64,000 nucleotides of DNA from Tateyamaria sp. ANG-S1 (GTDB lineage: Bacteria > Pseudomonadota > Alphaproteobacteria > Rhodobacterales > Rhodobacteraceae): contig NZ_JWLL01000001.1 in the NCBI RefSeq assembly GCF_000814025.1, positions 124,001-188,000 of the forward strand, in the 5' to 3' direction. The notes under the pieces are model-generated. The model did not search any database. It was not told the DNA's origin and saw only the letters and a program-made list of their open reading frames with translations. The stretch's first letter is position 1. Each line of letters starts with the position of its first letter. Positions 15,880 to 24,969 of this stretch are shown piece after piece. Position numbers and translations under genes: made by a program.

Positions 15880-15942
15880 AGGGCGGACGACACGTCCGCC
15901 TTACGCGCCACACCCCGTAAGGCGGAGGTGCCCTCCGCCCCT
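15880..15942. repeat. REP-like palindromic repeats, copies 2 and 3 in inverted orientation
   Basis: Copy 2 (15880-15905) reads AGGGCGGACGA then CACGTCCGCC then TTACG. Copy 3 (15916-15942), on the opposite strand, reads AGGGGCGGAGGG then CACCTCCGCC then TTACG. The head-to-head pair with a 10-bp centre resembles the BIME arrangement of enterobacterial REPs. Copy 1 is at 7161-7186. The compensated change GGAGG/CCTCC to GGACG/CGTCC between copies keeps the stem paired. Confidence 0.7.
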
Positions 15943-16010
15943 CCCACGCTTGCACCTTGGCCGGAACTTTGCCATTGCAGGCCCGGTACTGGAATGCAGG
16001 GGACGACCCG

Positions 16011-18407
16011 ATGAAATTCACGCTCAGCTGGCTCAAGCAGCACCTCGACACCACGGCTTCGGTGGACGAGATCACCTATGCGCTGACCGACCTTGGCCTT
16101 GAGGTCGAAGGGGTTGAGGACCGCGGGGCGAAGCTGGCCGACTTTACCATCGGCAAGGTGCTGAGCGCCGAAAAGCATCCCGACGCCGACCGCCTGCGCG
16201 TGTGCCAGGTGGCGACGGATGAGGGCGAGAAACAGATTATCTGCGGCGCCCCCAATGCGCGCGAAGGCATCACCGTCGTCGTGGCCAAGCCCGGCGTCTA
16301 TGTCCCCGGCATCGACACCACCATCGGCGTGGGCAAGATCCGGGGCATCGAAAGCTTCGGCATGATGGCCTCCGAACGCGAGATGGAGCTGTCGGACGAA
16401 CATGACGGTATCATCGAACTGCCCTCGGGCGAGGTTGGTGATCGGTTCGTGGATTGGTTGGCCGAAAACGACCCGGCCAAGGTCGACCCAGTGATCGAGA
16501 TCGCCATCACCCCCAACCGCCCCGATGCGCTGGGCGTGCGCGGTATTGCGCGCGATCTGGCAGCCCGTGGTTTGGGCACCATGCGCCCCAACCCTGTGCC
16601 GGAGGTCGAGGGGGCCTTTGTCTCCGACATCACGGTCAGCATTGATGACGACACGCGCGATGGCTGCCCTGTCTTCTTTGGCCGCCTGATCCGGGGGGTG
16701 CAGAACGGACCAAGCCCCGCATGGTTGCAGGACCGCCTGCGCGCCATCGGGTTGCGCCCGATCTCGTTCCTCGTCGATGTGACCAATTACTTCACCTACG
16801 ACTTGAACCGCCCCCTGCACGTCTTTGACGCGGACAAGGTCGCGGGCAATCTGCGCGTGCACCGTGCCAAGGGCGGCGAGGAAATCGCGGCGCTGGACGA
16901 GAAAACCTACACCTTTCAGCCCGGTCAGATGATCATCTCGGACGACAATGGCCCGGAAAGCATTGCCGGTGTCATGGGCGGCGCCGAAACCGGCTGCACC
17001 GAAGAGACGGTGAACGTCTTTGTCGAAAGCGCTTACTGGGACCCGATCCAGATCGCCTACACAGGCCGCGCGCTCAAGATCAACTCGGACGCGCGCTACC
17101 GCTTTGAACGGGGCGTCGATCCGGCCTTCACCCCCGTGGGGCTCGACCATGCCTGCGCGATGATCCTCGACCATGCAGGCGGCACGGCCTCCAGCATGAT
17201 CAGCGCGGGTGCCATCCCCGACACCAGCCGCGCCTACCGTCTGAACGCGGCCCGGGTGCAAAGCCTCGTAGGCATGGAGATCCACGAAAGCGAACAGCGC
17301 CAGACGCTGACCGCGTTGGGCTTCAAGCTCGAAGGGGACATGGCCCAGGTGCCAAGCTGGCGCCCGGACGTGATGGGCGAGGCCGATCTGGTCGAGGAAG
17401 TGGCGCGTGTCGCCTCCCTCACCAAGCTGAAGGGCAAACCCTTGCCCCGCCTCACCGCAGGCGTGCCGAAACCCGTGATGACCGTCAAGCAACGCCGCGA
17501 ACAGATCGCGCGCCGGACTGCGGCTGCGCTCGGATACAACGAATGCGTGACCTACAGCTTCATCGATCAGGCCTCGGCCAAGCTGTTCGGCGGCGGCGAT
17601 GATGCAACGATGCTGGAGAACCCGATCTCCAGCGACATGAGCCACATGCGCCCTGCGCTGTTGCCCGGTCTCTTGCAGGCCGCGGCCCGCAATCAGGCAC
17701 GCGGCTTTGCCGACCTCGCGCTGTTCGAGGTTGGCCCAGCATTCCAAGGTGGGGAGCCAGGCGAACAGCACTTGCAAGTCTCGGGCCTGCTTGTCGGTCG
17801 CACCGGACCCAAGGACGTGCACGGCGCCTCGCGGCCCGTTGATGTCTATGACGTCAAGGCCGATGCCGAAGCGATCCTGTCCGCTATCGGCGCACCCGCC
17901 AAGGTGCAGATCATGCGCGGTGCGGATGCGTGGTGGCACCCGGGTCGCCACGGCAAGATCTGCCTTGGCCCCAAGAAGGTGCTGGGTATCTTTGGTGAGT
18001 TGCACCCCCGCGTGCTTGAGGCGATGGATGTCAAGGGACCGGCCATGGCCTTCACCCTCTGGCCTGCCGAGGTGCCACTGCCCCGCAAGGCCGGTGCCAA
18101 CAAGGGCGCGCTGGAGATCAGCGACCTGCAAGCGGTCGAGCGCGACTTTGCCTTTGTCGTTGATACCGAGGTCGAGGCGCTGACCCTCGTGAACGCCGCC
18201 ATGGGCGCAGACAAGGCGCTGATCGAAGATGTGCGCATTTTCGACGAGTTCATCGGCGGCTCCTTGGGCGAAGGCAAGAAATCCCTCGCCCTGACCGTGC
18301 GCTTGCAGCCGAAGGGCGCGACCCTCAAGGACGCGGATATCGAGGCCGTGGCGCAGAAGGTGGTCGAGAAGGTCACCAAGGCCACGGGCGGCACGCTGCG
18401 CGGCTAG
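16011..18407 (+). CDS. pheT: Phenylalanine-tRNA ligase beta subunit
   Basis: A 798-residue subunit of normal length. It has the N-terminal tRNA-binding OB domain (TIGKVLSAEKHPDADRLRVC, about 43-62) and a B3/B4 editing domain around 210-380. The B5 domain follows around 400-475. A catalytic-like core comes next, and the FDX-ACB anticodon-binding domain is at the C terminus (ISDLQAVERDFAFVVD to the end). It provides the editing and tRNA-binding functions of the PheST tetramer. The start MKFTLSWL is standard for PheT, and an upstream in-frame ATG at 15957 is rejected. The inverted repeat pair lies just upstream. Confidence 0.96.
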   Translation: MKFTLSWLKQHLDTTASVDEITYALTDLGLEVEGVEDRGAKLADFTIGKVLSAEKHPDADRLRVCQVATDEGEKQIICGAPNAREGITVVVAKPGVYVPGIDTTIGVGKIRGIESFGMMASEREMELSDEHDGIIELPSGEVGDRFVDWLAENDPAKVDPVIEIAITPNRPDALGVRGIARDLAARGLGTMRPNPVPEVEGAFVSDITVSIDDDTRDGCPVFFGRLIRGVQNGPSPAWLQDRLRAIGLRPISFLVDVTNYFTYDLNRPLHVFDADKVAGNLRVHRAKGGEEIAALDEKTYTFQPGQMIISDDNGPESIAGVMGGAETGCTEETVNVFVESAYWDPIQIAYTGRALKINSDARYRFERGVDPAFTPVGLDHACAMILDHAGGTASSMISAGAIPDTSRAYRLNAARVQSLVGMEIHESEQRQTLTALGFKLEGDMAQVPSWRPDVMGEADLVEEVARVASLTKLKGKPLPRLTAGVPKPVMTVKQRREQIARRTAAALGYNECVTYSFIDQASAKLFGGGDDATMLENPISSDMSHMRPALLPGLLQAAARNQARGFADLALFEVGPAFQGGEPGEQHLQVSGLLVGRTGPKDVHGASRPVDVYDVKADAEAILSAIGAPAKVQIMRGADAWWHPGRHGKICLGPKKVLGIFGELHPRVLEAMDVKGPAMAFTLWPAEVPLPRKAGANKGALEISDLQAVERDFAFVVDTEVEALTLVNAAMGADKALIEDVRIFDEFIGGSLGEGKKSLALTVRLQPKGATLKDADIEAVAQKVVEKVTKATGGTLRG

Positions 18408-18414
18408 TTTCGGT

Positions 18415-18468
18415 AGCCCGGGGGGCCAGCCCCCCGGACCCCCCGGAGTTTATCTGGCAAGATGAAGG
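18415..18468. repeat. Intergenic repeat, 'GAAGAAG' family, copy B (divergent)
   Basis: CCCGGGGGGCCAGCCCCCCGG forms a GC-rich hairpin, followed by ACCCCCCGGAGTTTATCTGG and CAAGATGAAGG. The layout matches copies A, C and D, although the tail has drifted (GTTTATCTGGCAAGATGAAG). It is between the convergent pheT and lysR genes. Confidence 0.55.
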
Positions 18469-18474
18469 GCTGGA

Positions 18475-19356
18475 TCAGTTCTCTGCCAGCATGTCTGCAA
18501 GCAGGTCAAACACCAGCCTGATGCGTTTGCTCGTGTGTAGGTCGCGATGCGTGACGAGCCAGACGGGGAAGGTCAGGTCGGTTACGCCATCCAGCAGCCG
18601 CACGGCGTCGTCGAATTGCGCAGCGATGTGGTCTGACATCGGAAACAGGCCAAATCCCTTGCGCATCATCTCCCACGTGGTGATCCCGCTGGTCGAGCCG
18701 GTGCGCAGGTTCTCCCGCGTGACCGGGATGCCCCGGTCTGCCATGGCCGCGATGAACCGATCATCGTCGGCCATGCTGATGAAGTCATGCTCCTTCAGCG
18801 CCTCGACGGATGCGGGCATACCCCGCTGTGCAACATAGCCCTTTGACGCATAAAGATGCGCCGAGGCGTCGTTGATCTTGCGCGCGATCAGGTCGGGTTC
18901 GGTCGGGCGCACGTGACGGATGGCGATATCGGCCTCGCGCTTGAGGATGTCGCGGATGTCGTTGGCTGCGATTACATCGACCCGCAGGCGTGGGGCGAGG
19001 CTGCGCAGCTTCAGCAGGGTATCGGGCAGCACATAGGCGCTCATCATATCGGATGCGGTGACGCGGATTGTGCCGTCGAGCCCCTGGGTCCGCCCCTGCG
19101 CGATGACGCCGATGCGCTGGGCTGCGTCCCCCATCTTGCGCGCCTCGACCAACAGGTCGCGCCCGGCATCCGTCAGGGTCATGGACCGGGCGGTGCGTTC
19201 GAAAAGGGCCAGCCGCAATTCCTCCTCCAGCGCCGCCACCTGTCGCCCGACCGTGGGTTGCGTCAGCCCCAGCTGCCGCGCGGCCGCAGAGAGCGATCCG
19301 CTTTCCGCCGTGGCGAGGAATGCGCGCAGATGTGTCCAGTCGAAACCCTTGTCCAT
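18475..19356 (-). CDS. LysR-type transcriptional regulator
   Basis: A 293-residue LTTR. The winged HTH occupies residues 8-67 (HLRAFLATAESGSLSAAARQ, then LGLTQPTVGRQVAALE). The effector-binding domain is about 92-290. GLTQPTVGRQ and FERTARSMTLTDAG are typical of the subgroup that resembles GcvA and short-chain regulators. It is divergent from a methyltransferase gene across 84 bp, the usual arrangement for LTTR control of a neighbour and itself. That region contains TATATGCCCTGCGTATA, which fits a T-N11-A-like dyad. Confidence 0.9.
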   Translation of the reverse strand: MDKGFDWTHLRAFLATAESGSLSAAARQLGLTQPTVGRQVAALEEELRLALFERTARSMTLTDAGRDLLVEARKMGDAAQRIGVIAQGRTQGLDGTIRVTASDMMSAYVLPDTLLKLRSLAPRLRVDVIAANDIRDILKREADIAIRHVRPTEPDLIARKINDASAHLYASKGYVAQRGMPASVEALKEHDFISMADDDRFIAAMADRGIPVTRENLRTGSTSGITTWEMMRKGFGLFPMSDHIAAQFDDAVRLLDGVTDLTFPVWLVTHRDLHTSKRIRLVFDLLADMLAEN

Positions 19357-19440
19357 GCAAATTTGTATATATGCCCTGCGTATAAGGTCAATTTTGCAAT
19401 GGTATCACTTGCCGTATATGCATGTGCGAAGGAGATAGAC

Positions 19441-20070
19441 ATGCAAACCAAAGCGCAGTTCTGGGACGGTATCGCGGTCAAATACGCCGCGCAGCCGATA
19501 AGTGACCCCGACGCCTATGCCCAGACACTCGAACGGGTGTCGTCATACCTGAAGCCAACGGACCGTGTTCTGGAACTCGGATGCGGCACCGGCAGCACGG
19601 CCCTGACGCTCGCAGAACATGCGGGGTCGATCCTCGCCACCGACTATTCCGAAGGCATGATCGCGCAGGCCACGGCGAAGATGGGGGTGGACAATGTCCG
19701 GTTCCTGCAAGCCGACGTTTTCAGTCCGGATTTGCAGGACGGCGCATATGACGTTGTGATGGCCTTCAACCTGTTTCACTTGGTGGTGGATGTCGACGCG
19801 GCGCTGGCGCGGGTCCATGACCTGCTGACCCCGGGCGGGCTCTTCATCACCAAATCGCCCTGCATTGGCGAGCGGTCGCTTGGGTTCAAGTTCGGCCTGT
19901 TGAAGCGCCTCATTCCTCTGATGCAGCTGGTGGGCAAGGCACCCTATGTGCGCTTTGACACCATCGCCGATGTGGATGCGCGGATCGCCCGAGCAGGCTT
20001 TGAAATCATTGAAACGGGCAACTATCCCATGCGCCCGCCCAATCATTTCGTGGTGGCGCGTACGGCCTGA
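19441..20070 (+). CDS. Class I SAM-dependent methyltransferase
   Basis: A 209-residue methyltransferase of the UbiE/Methyltransf_11/25 type. VLELGCGTGSTALTLAEHA (about 42-60) is SAM motif I, ATDYSEGMIAQA is motif II and YDVVMAFNLFHLV is the post-II region. The substrate cannot be inferred; small metabolites or lipids are typical. AAGGAG 7 bases before the ATG decides the start. Being divergent from the LysR gene, it is the best candidate target of that regulator. Confidence 0.88.
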   Translation: MQTKAQFWDGIAVKYAAQPISDPDAYAQTLERVSSYLKPTDRVLELGCGTGSTALTLAEHAGSILATDYSEGMIAQATAKMGVDNVRFLQADVFSPDLQDGAYDVVMAFNLFHLVVDVDAALARVHDLLTPGGLFITKSPCIGERSLGFKFGLLKRLIPLMQLVGKAPYVRFDTIADVDARIARAGFEIIETGNYPMRPPNHFVVARTA

Positions 20071-20132
20071 GCCTTGTTTTCGCGCGCCCAAAGCGCAGGT
20101 TAGGTGGAACGACGGCAAGAGGGAAAGACGTT

Positions 20133-20579
20133 ATGCTCAATGTGTATTTGTCCGGTGAAATCCACACCGATTGGCGCGAACAGATCATAGCGGGCGCGCA
20201 GGGGCTCGACGTCACCTTTTCCGCGCCCGTGACGGACCATGCGGCGAGCGACGATTGTGGTGTGGCGATCCTGGGGGCCGAGGACAAGAAATACTGGCAT
20301 GACCACAAGGGCGCGATGGTGAATGCGATCCGCACGCGCAAGGGGATTGCAGATGCCGATGTGGTCGTGGTGCGCTTTGGGGAGCAGTATAAGCAGTGGA
20401 ATGCCGCCTTTGACGCAGGCTATGCCGCGGCGCTTGGCAAGTCACTGATCATCCTGCATGGGCCGGATCATGCGCACGCGCTGAAAGAGGTCGATGCCGC
20501 CGCACTGGCCGTCGCCGAAGAGCCGGGGCAGGTGGTTGAAATCTTGCGTTATGTGTTGACCGGAGCCTTGCCCGGATAG
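20133..20579 (+). CDS. YtoQ family protein
   Basis: A 148-residue protein of the YtoQ family. The pattern MLNVYLSGEIHTDWR, HAASDDCGVAILG, ADVVVVRFGEQYKQWNAAFDAG and YAAALGKSLIILHG resembles nucleoside 2-deoxyribosyltransferase-like Rossmann folds. The biochemical function is unknown. GAGGGAAAG lies 7 bases before the ATG. It is transcribed in the same direction as the methyltransferase before it and the GMC oxidoreductase after it, but with gaps of 62 and 118 bp. Confidence 0.87.
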   Translation: MLNVYLSGEIHTDWREQIIAGAQGLDVTFSAPVTDHAASDDCGVAILGAEDKKYWHDHKGAMVNAIRTRKGIADADVVVVRFGEQYKQWNAAFDAGYAAALGKSLIILHGPDHAHALKEVDAAALAVAEEPGQVVEILRYVLTGALPG

Positions 20580-20697
20580 GTCGGTCGTGTGGCACTGTTC
20601 CGGGCCTGTGGCCCGAAATGCGCCCACCCGCCGACCCAGGGTCACGCTTGTGGTGTGCTCGGTGCGCGCCTAGCCTTCCTAGAAAGGGGAGGCGCAT

Positions 20698-22302
20698 ATG
20701 AAATTCGACTACGTGATTGTGGGCGGAGGCTCTGCAGGTTGCGTAATGGCCTCACGGTTGAGCGAAGACGCGTCCGTGTCCGTCTGCCTGATCGAAGCGG
20801 GTGGGGCTGGGCGCGACATCTTTGTGCGTGCGCCAGCGCTGGTGGCGGGCATGATCTCGGGCCGACCCAAGATCAACAACTGGGCTTTTCACACCGAGCC
20901 ACAGGCGGAGTTGAACGGGCGGCGGGGTTTTCAGCCGCGCGGGCGGACGCTGGGTGGCTCCAGCGCGATCAACGCCATGCTCTATGTTCGAGGCCACCGG
21001 AAGGACTATGACGAATGGGCCGATCTGGGGGCCGAGGGGTGGGATTGGGACAGTGTGCTGCCTTATTTCAAGCTGTCAGAGGGGAACGCGCGTGGAGCGG
21101 ATGATCTGCATGGGGCGGAGGGACCCTTGCAGGTGGCCGAACAATCTGAACCACGTCCGATTGCCCATGCCTTTGTCGAGGCTGCGGCCCAGCAGCAGGT
21201 GCGCGTGACGGACGATTTCAACGGGCCGCGACAGGAAGGTGTCGGGCTGTATCAGGTGACACAGCATCATACCGGTCCTGCCCGTGGCGAACGGTGTTCG
21301 GCGGCAGCGGCATACCTGCCCGCCCCAGTGCAGGCGCGCAGCAATCTGACGATCCTGACCCGTGCCATGGCGCAGAAGGTCGAGATGGATGGAACCCGGG
21401 CCATCGGCGTGCGGATCAAGCATCAGGGTAAGGTCAAGCTTGTGCAGGCCGCGCGCGAGGTGATCCTGTCCGGCGGTGCGTTCGGGTCGCCGCAGCTGCT
21501 CATGTTGTCGGGCATAGGGCCGCGGGATGAGTTGGCGCAGCACGGTATCGACGTGGTGCATGACCTGCCCGGTGTGGGGCAGAACCTGCAAGATCACCTG
21601 GACTACATCCTCAGCTATCATTCGAAACGGGACGATGTGGTCGGGTTGAACCCCTCCGGCCTGATGGCGCTGGCCAAGGCCGGGTTGCAGTGGCGCAAGG
21701 ATGGGACGGGGCTGTTTGCCTCACCCTTTGCCGAAGGCGGTGCATTCCTGCGCTCTGATCCGTCCGTGGATCGGCCCGATCTACAATTGCATTTCGTCGT
21801 GGGCATCGTCGATCAGCATATGCGCAAGATCCACACGAAGTTCGGCTATTCTTGCCACGTTTGCGTCCTTCGCCCGTACAGCCGGGGGCATGTCGGCTTG
21901 CAATCCTCCGATCCGGCCGCACCTCCGCGGATTGATCCCGGGTATCTCACCGACCGGCGTGATCTGGAGTTGATGATGAAAGGCGCGCGGCAGATGGAGG
22001 CGATCCTGACCGCGCCGCCGCTCGATCCGTGGCGGGGCAAACAGCTTTATGCCCATGATGGCAGCGATGCGGCCCTTGAGGCGGATATCCGGGCGCGGGC
22101 GGATACCATCTATCACCCCGTTGGCACCTGTCGCATGGGACAGGACGACATGGCTGTGACGGACCCGGCGGGTCGCGTGCACGGGACCGAGGGTCTGCGA
22201 GTGGTGGATGCGTCGCTGATGCCGCGGCTTTTGGGTGGGAACACCAATGCCCCCACCATCATGATGGCTGAAAAGATCAGTGCCGGGATGCGCGCCGCCT
22301 GA
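20698..22302 (+). CDS. GMC family FAD-dependent alcohol/choline dehydrogenase
   Basis: A 534-residue glucose-methanol-choline oxidoreductase. The FAD Rossmann motif is [15 protein letters not shown] (10-24). GMC signature 1 is [18 protein letters not shown] (about 82-99) and signature 2 is [15 protein letters not shown] (about 258-272). The catalytic His is in HPVGTCRMG and the Asn in [14 protein letters not shown] near the C terminus. It oxidises an alcohol using a bound flavin. Choline dehydrogenase is the common label, but the betIBC genes are absent. An AlkJ-like aliphatic alcohol dehydrogenase is equally likely. AAGGGGAGG precedes the ATG. Confidence 0.88.
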   Translation: MKFDYVIVGGGSAGCVMASRLSEDASVSVCLIEAGGAGRDIFVRAPALVAGMISGRPKINNWAFHTEPQAELNGRRGFQPRGRTLGGSSAINAMLYVRGHRKDYDEWADLGAEGWDWDSVLPYFKLSEGNARGADDLHGAEGPLQVAEQSEPRPIAHAFVEAAAQQQVRVTDDFNGPRQEGVGLYQVTQHHTGPARGERCSAAAAYLPAPVQARSNLTILTRAMAQKVEMDGTRAIGVRIKHQGKVKLVQAAREVILSGGAFGSPQLLMLSGIGPRDELAQHGIDVVHDLPGVGQNLQDHLDYILSYHSKRDDVVGLNPSGLMALAKAGLQWRKDGTGLFASPFAEGGAFLRSDPSVDRPDLQLHFVVGIVDQHMRKIHTKFGYSCHVCVLRPYSRGHVGLQSSDPAAPPRIDPGYLTDRRDLELMMKGARQMEAILTAPPLDPWRGKQLYAHDGSDAALEADIRARADTIYHPVGTCRMGQDDMAVTDPAGRVHGTEGLRVVDASLMPRLLGGNTNAPTIMMAEKISAGMRAA

Positions 22303-22382
22303 TCCAAAGGCCGCCTGCGGCGACGCCATTGTTTGATTGGGGCTCTGCCCCAAACCCCGAGGTATTTTCAGCCAGAAGAAGG
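22300..22382. repeat. Intergenic repeat, long form, copy C
   Basis: CTGATCCAAAGGCCGCCTG starts right at the gmc stop codon, then CGGCGACGCCATTG. A GGGGCTCTGCCCC hairpin (22338-22352) and CCCCGAGGTATTTTCAGCC with AGAAGAAGG follow. The same extended structure is found at 33338-33432 (copy D), including the upstream CTGATCC-AAGGCCGC block. It separates gmc from the convergent GST gene. Confidence 0.7.
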
Positions 22383-22384
22383 GA

Positions 22385-23083
22385 TCAGGGGCGGGGTGGG
22401 ATGTTCTTGGCTTTGTCCACCGCGGGGCGGGCGTAGAAACGGTCGAGATAGGCGATCAGGTTTTTGTGGTTGTCCCAGCCGACCAGGTCCCTCGTGCCAT
22501 AGAAGTTCAGGGCGTTCAGCCACGGGGCGATGGCGATGTCGGCGATGGAATACTGGCCGGTGATCCAGTCCTTGCCGTCCAATTCCCTTTCCAGCACGGC
22601 GAGCAGGCGCTTGCCCTCGTCCACGTAGCGTTGCTGTGGGCGCTTGTCCTCCCACTGGCTGCCTGCGAATTTCACGAAGAAGCCCAGTTGCCCCAGCATC
22701 GGGCCAAGGCCGCCCATCTGGAACATCAGCCATTGGATCACCTTGGCCTTGTCCGTTGCCGTGTCGCCCATCAGCTTGCCGGACTTTTCAGCCAGGTAGA
22801 TCAGGATCGCGCCGCTTTCGAACAGGCTCACGGGGGTGCCGTCGGGGCCGTTCGGGTCGATGATCGCGGGGATCTTGTTGTTAGGGTTCAGCGACAGGAA
22901 TTCGGGGCTTTTGACGTCCGCATCCGCCAGCGTGACCAGATGCGCCTCGTAGGGGATCTGCATCTCTTCCAGCGCGATGGACACCTTCACACCGTTGGGC
23001 GTCGGAAAGGAAAAGAGTTGCAGAACGGACGGATCCTTGGGGCTCCATTTCTGCGTGATCGGAAAAGCGCTGAGGTCAGCCAT
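22385..23083 (-). CDS. Glutathione S-transferase, YfcG/YghU (Nu-like) type
   Basis: A 232-residue GST. The N-terminal thioredoxin-like domain has LFSFPTPNGVKVSIALEE (about 23-40) and KIPAIIDPNGPDG, followed by VSLFESGAILIYLAEKSG. The all-helical C-terminal domain contains ITGQYSIADIAIAPWL. The TPNG motif and lack of the usual Tyr/Cys catalytic residue fit the Nu-class disulfide-bond oxidoreductases YfcG and YghU. These proteins bind glutathione and reduce peroxides. AAGGAG lies before the ATG at 23083. The longer frame upstream is not used. Confidence 0.88.
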   Translation of the reverse strand: MADLSAFPITQKWSPKDPSVLQLFSFPTPNGVKVSIALEEMQIPYEAHLVTLADADVKSPEFLSLNPNNKIPAIIDPNGPDGTPVSLFESGAILIYLAEKSGKLMGDTATDKAKVIQWLMFQMGGLGPMLGQLGFFVKFAGSQWEDKRPQQRYVDEGKRLLAVLERELDGKDWITGQYSIADIAIAPWLNALNFYGTRDLVGWDNHKNLIAYLDRFYARPAVDKAKNIPPRP

Positions 23084-23229
23084 AGGTCGTCTCCTTGAAG
23101 CAATGGGTCGGACATAGGCGAAATTCCCCCTCAAAATAGTCTTTGCCCTGTGAGGAGATGTGTTAACCAATGTTCGCGCACGCACCAAAGAACAACATAA
23201 AGCGTGTGAGAGCCAACAAGGGACTAGAT

Positions 23230-23664
23230 ATGCTAAACGAGTTCAAAGACTTCATCGCCAAGGGCAATGTCATGGACATGGCCGTCGGGATCATCATCGG
23301 CGCGGCCTTTACCGCCATCGTCACATCGCTGGTGGGGGATCTGATCAACCCGATCATCGGGTTGTTCACTGGTGGTCTGGATTTCACCAACAACTATGCC
23401 GTTCTGGCCGGGGACGTGGCCGCGGGGGCGTCGCTGGAAGCCGCGCGCGAAGCCGGGGCGGCTGTCTTTGCCTATGGCGCGTTTCTGATGGCGGTCATCA
23501 ACTTCCTGATCATCGCCTTCGTGGTGTTCATGCTGGTGCGCTACGTCAACAAGGTCAAAGCAATGGCGGAACAGCCGAAAGAGGAAGCGCCCGCCGAAGA
23601 TCCGGGTCCGAGCGAGTTGGACATCCTGATCGAGATCCGCGATCAGCTTGCCAAGCAGGCGTGA
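23230..23664 (+). CDS. mscL: Large-conductance mechanosensitive channel
   Basis: A 144-residue MscL. The amphipathic N-terminal helix [20 protein letters not shown] leads into TM1 ([19 protein letters not shown]). The periplasmic loop follows, then TM2 ([19 protein letters not shown]), and a charged C-terminal bundle ends with [16 protein letters not shown]. It opens under membrane tension and releases osmolytes on hypo-osmotic shock. The start MLNEFKDF is standard, and the longer frame from 23170 is rejected. It is divergent from the GST gene. Confidence 0.96.
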   Translation: MLNEFKDFIAKGNVMDMAVGIIIGAAFTAIVTSLVGDLINPIIGLFTGGLDFTNNYAVLAGDVAAGASLEAAREAGAAVFAYGAFLMAVINFLIIAFVVFMLVRYVNKVKAMAEQPKEEAPAEDPGPSELDILIEIRDQLAKQA

Positions 23665-23680
23665 GCCAACCCATAAAAGT

Positions 23681-23709
23681 ACCGCCGCCCACATCCCATG
23701 GGCGGCGGT
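23681..23709. terminator. Bidirectional hairpin between mscL and ald
   Basis: ACCGCCGCCC (23681-23690) pairs perfectly with GGGCGGCGGT (23700-23709). On the minus strand it is followed by ACTTTTATGG, so it best serves as the ald terminator. On the plus strand the tail is GTTACGTTTAC, a weaker U-tract for mscL. Confidence 0.7.
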
Positions 23710-23716
23710 GTTACGT

Positions 23717-24835
23717 TTACTGTTTCAGCGCAAGGCCGGGTGCGATCACGTCGATCCCCAGCGCCTTGCCCACCGCGAAATAGGTCAGCTTGCCCGCGTG
23801 CACGTTGAGGCCCGCCATCAAGTGCGGGTCATCGGCACAGGCCTCCCGCCACCCCTTGTCGGCCAGTGCCAGCATGAACGGCATCGTGGCGTTGCCCAAT
23901 GCGATGGTCGATGTGCGCGCCACGGCGCCCGGCATGTTGGCCACGCAGTAGTGCATGATCCCGTCCACGTCGTAGATCGGATCGTCATGGGTTGTCGCGC
24001 GCGACGTCTCAAAGCAGCCGCCCTGGTCGATGGCCACGTCGACAATGGCCGCACCGGGCTTCATGGTCGACAGTTGCGCGCGGGTCACCAGTTTGGGGGC
24101 TGCGGCACCGGGGATCAGTACCGCGCCAACGACCATGTCCGCCTCGGCCACCAGTTCGGCGGTGTTGCCCGCGCTGGCAAAGCTGGTCTTGAACAGGCCG
24201 GAGAACGTGTCGTCCAAGTATCGCATCCGGGGCAGGGACCGGTCCAGCACCGTCACATCCGCGCCCATGCCAGCGGCCACCCGTGCCGCATGGGTGCCCA
24301 CAACGCCGCCGCCAATGACGACCACGCGGGCCGGGCCCACACCGGGCACACCGCCCATCAACACGCCACGCCCGCCATTGGCCTTTTGCAGCGTCCACGC
24401 GCCCACCTGCGGGGCGAGCCGCCCTGCCACCTCGGACATCGGGGCGAGCAGGGGCAAACCACCAGAGGCATCCGTCACCGTCTCGTATGCAATGGCCGTG
24501 CAGCCCGAGGCCAGCAGGTCATGTGTCTGCTCTGGGTCCGGGGCCAGATGCAGATAGGTGAACAGCAACTGCCCCTCGCGCAACATCTTGCGCTCAACGG
24601 CCTGCGGCTCCTTCACCTTCACGATCATGTCGGCGGTGGCAAAAACCTCCTCCGCCGTGTCCAGAATGCGCGCGCCTGCCGCGACATAATCCGCATCCTC
24701 GAACCCGGCGCCGCGGCCCGCATCCGCCTGAATGCTGACGGTGTGACCATGGGCCACCGCCTCGCGCGCGGCATTGGGCGTCAGGCCGACGCGGTATTCC
24801 TGGGCCTTGATTTCTGTGGGGCATCCGATGTGCAT
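23717..24835 (-). CDS. ald: Alanine dehydrogenase
   Basis: A 372-residue NAD-dependent alanine dehydrogenase that interconverts L-alanine with pyruvate and ammonia. MHIGCPTEIKAQEYRVGLTP is the standard N terminus. Lys74-type substrate binding lies in IVKVKEPQ and the His near residue 96 in FTYLHLAPD. The NAD Rossmann motif is VVVIGGGVVGTHAARVAAGMGADV (shown as the GGGVVG turn, about 175-180). Length is exactly the family norm. It is divergent from an Lrp/AsnC gene (AldR type) across 134 bp, a conserved arrangement for alanine-responsive activation. Confidence 0.95.
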   Translation of the reverse strand: MHIGCPTEIKAQEYRVGLTPNAAREAVAHGHTVSIQADAGRGAGFEDADYVAAGARILDTAEEVFATADMIVKVKEPQAVERKMLREGQLLFTYLHLAPDPEQTHDLLASGCTAIAYETVTDASGGLPLLAPMSEVAGRLAPQVGAWTLQKANGGRGVLMGGVPGVGPARVVVIGGGVVGTHAARVAAGMGADVTVLDRSLPRMRYLDDTFSGLFKTSFASAGNTAELVAEADMVVGAVLIPGAAAPKLVTRAQLSTMKPGAAIVDVAIDQGGCFETSRATTHDDPIYDVDGIMHYCVANMPGAVARTSTIALGNATMPFMLALADKGWREACADDPHLMAGLNVHAGKLTYFAVGKALGIDVIAPGLALKQ

Positions 24836-24931
24836 GGCGTCCTCCTTGGCTGCTGGTGGCAGGGTCGCGCAATTCGCTTGCAATTCGGCACCGGAAATGG
24901 ATCGTGTTCGGGTACAAAGATCGAAGAAATG

Positions 24932-24947
24932 TGCGCCATCTGGCGCA
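24932..24947. promoter_or_regulatory. Palindrome in the ald/lrp divergent region
   Basis: TGCGCCA-TC-TGGCGCA is a perfect inverted repeat 23 bp upstream of the lrp start and 97 bp from the ald start. Position and symmetry suit the binding site of the Lrp-type regulator encoded beside it, acting on both genes. Confidence 0.5.
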
Positions 24948-24969
24948 TTTGTCGAAGGACTTCGCACAC

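Noticed and set aside
15864-18131. Long minus-strand ORF (755 codons) opposite pheT
   Set aside because: It is the antisense shadow of pheT in high-G+C DNA; its translation is rich in His/Arg/Gly with no recognisable domain.
20698-22302. Calling the GMC oxidoreductase betA (choline dehydrogenase)
   Set aside because: No betaine aldehyde dehydrogenase, betI or betC gene is near, and GMC signatures alone do not fix the substrate.
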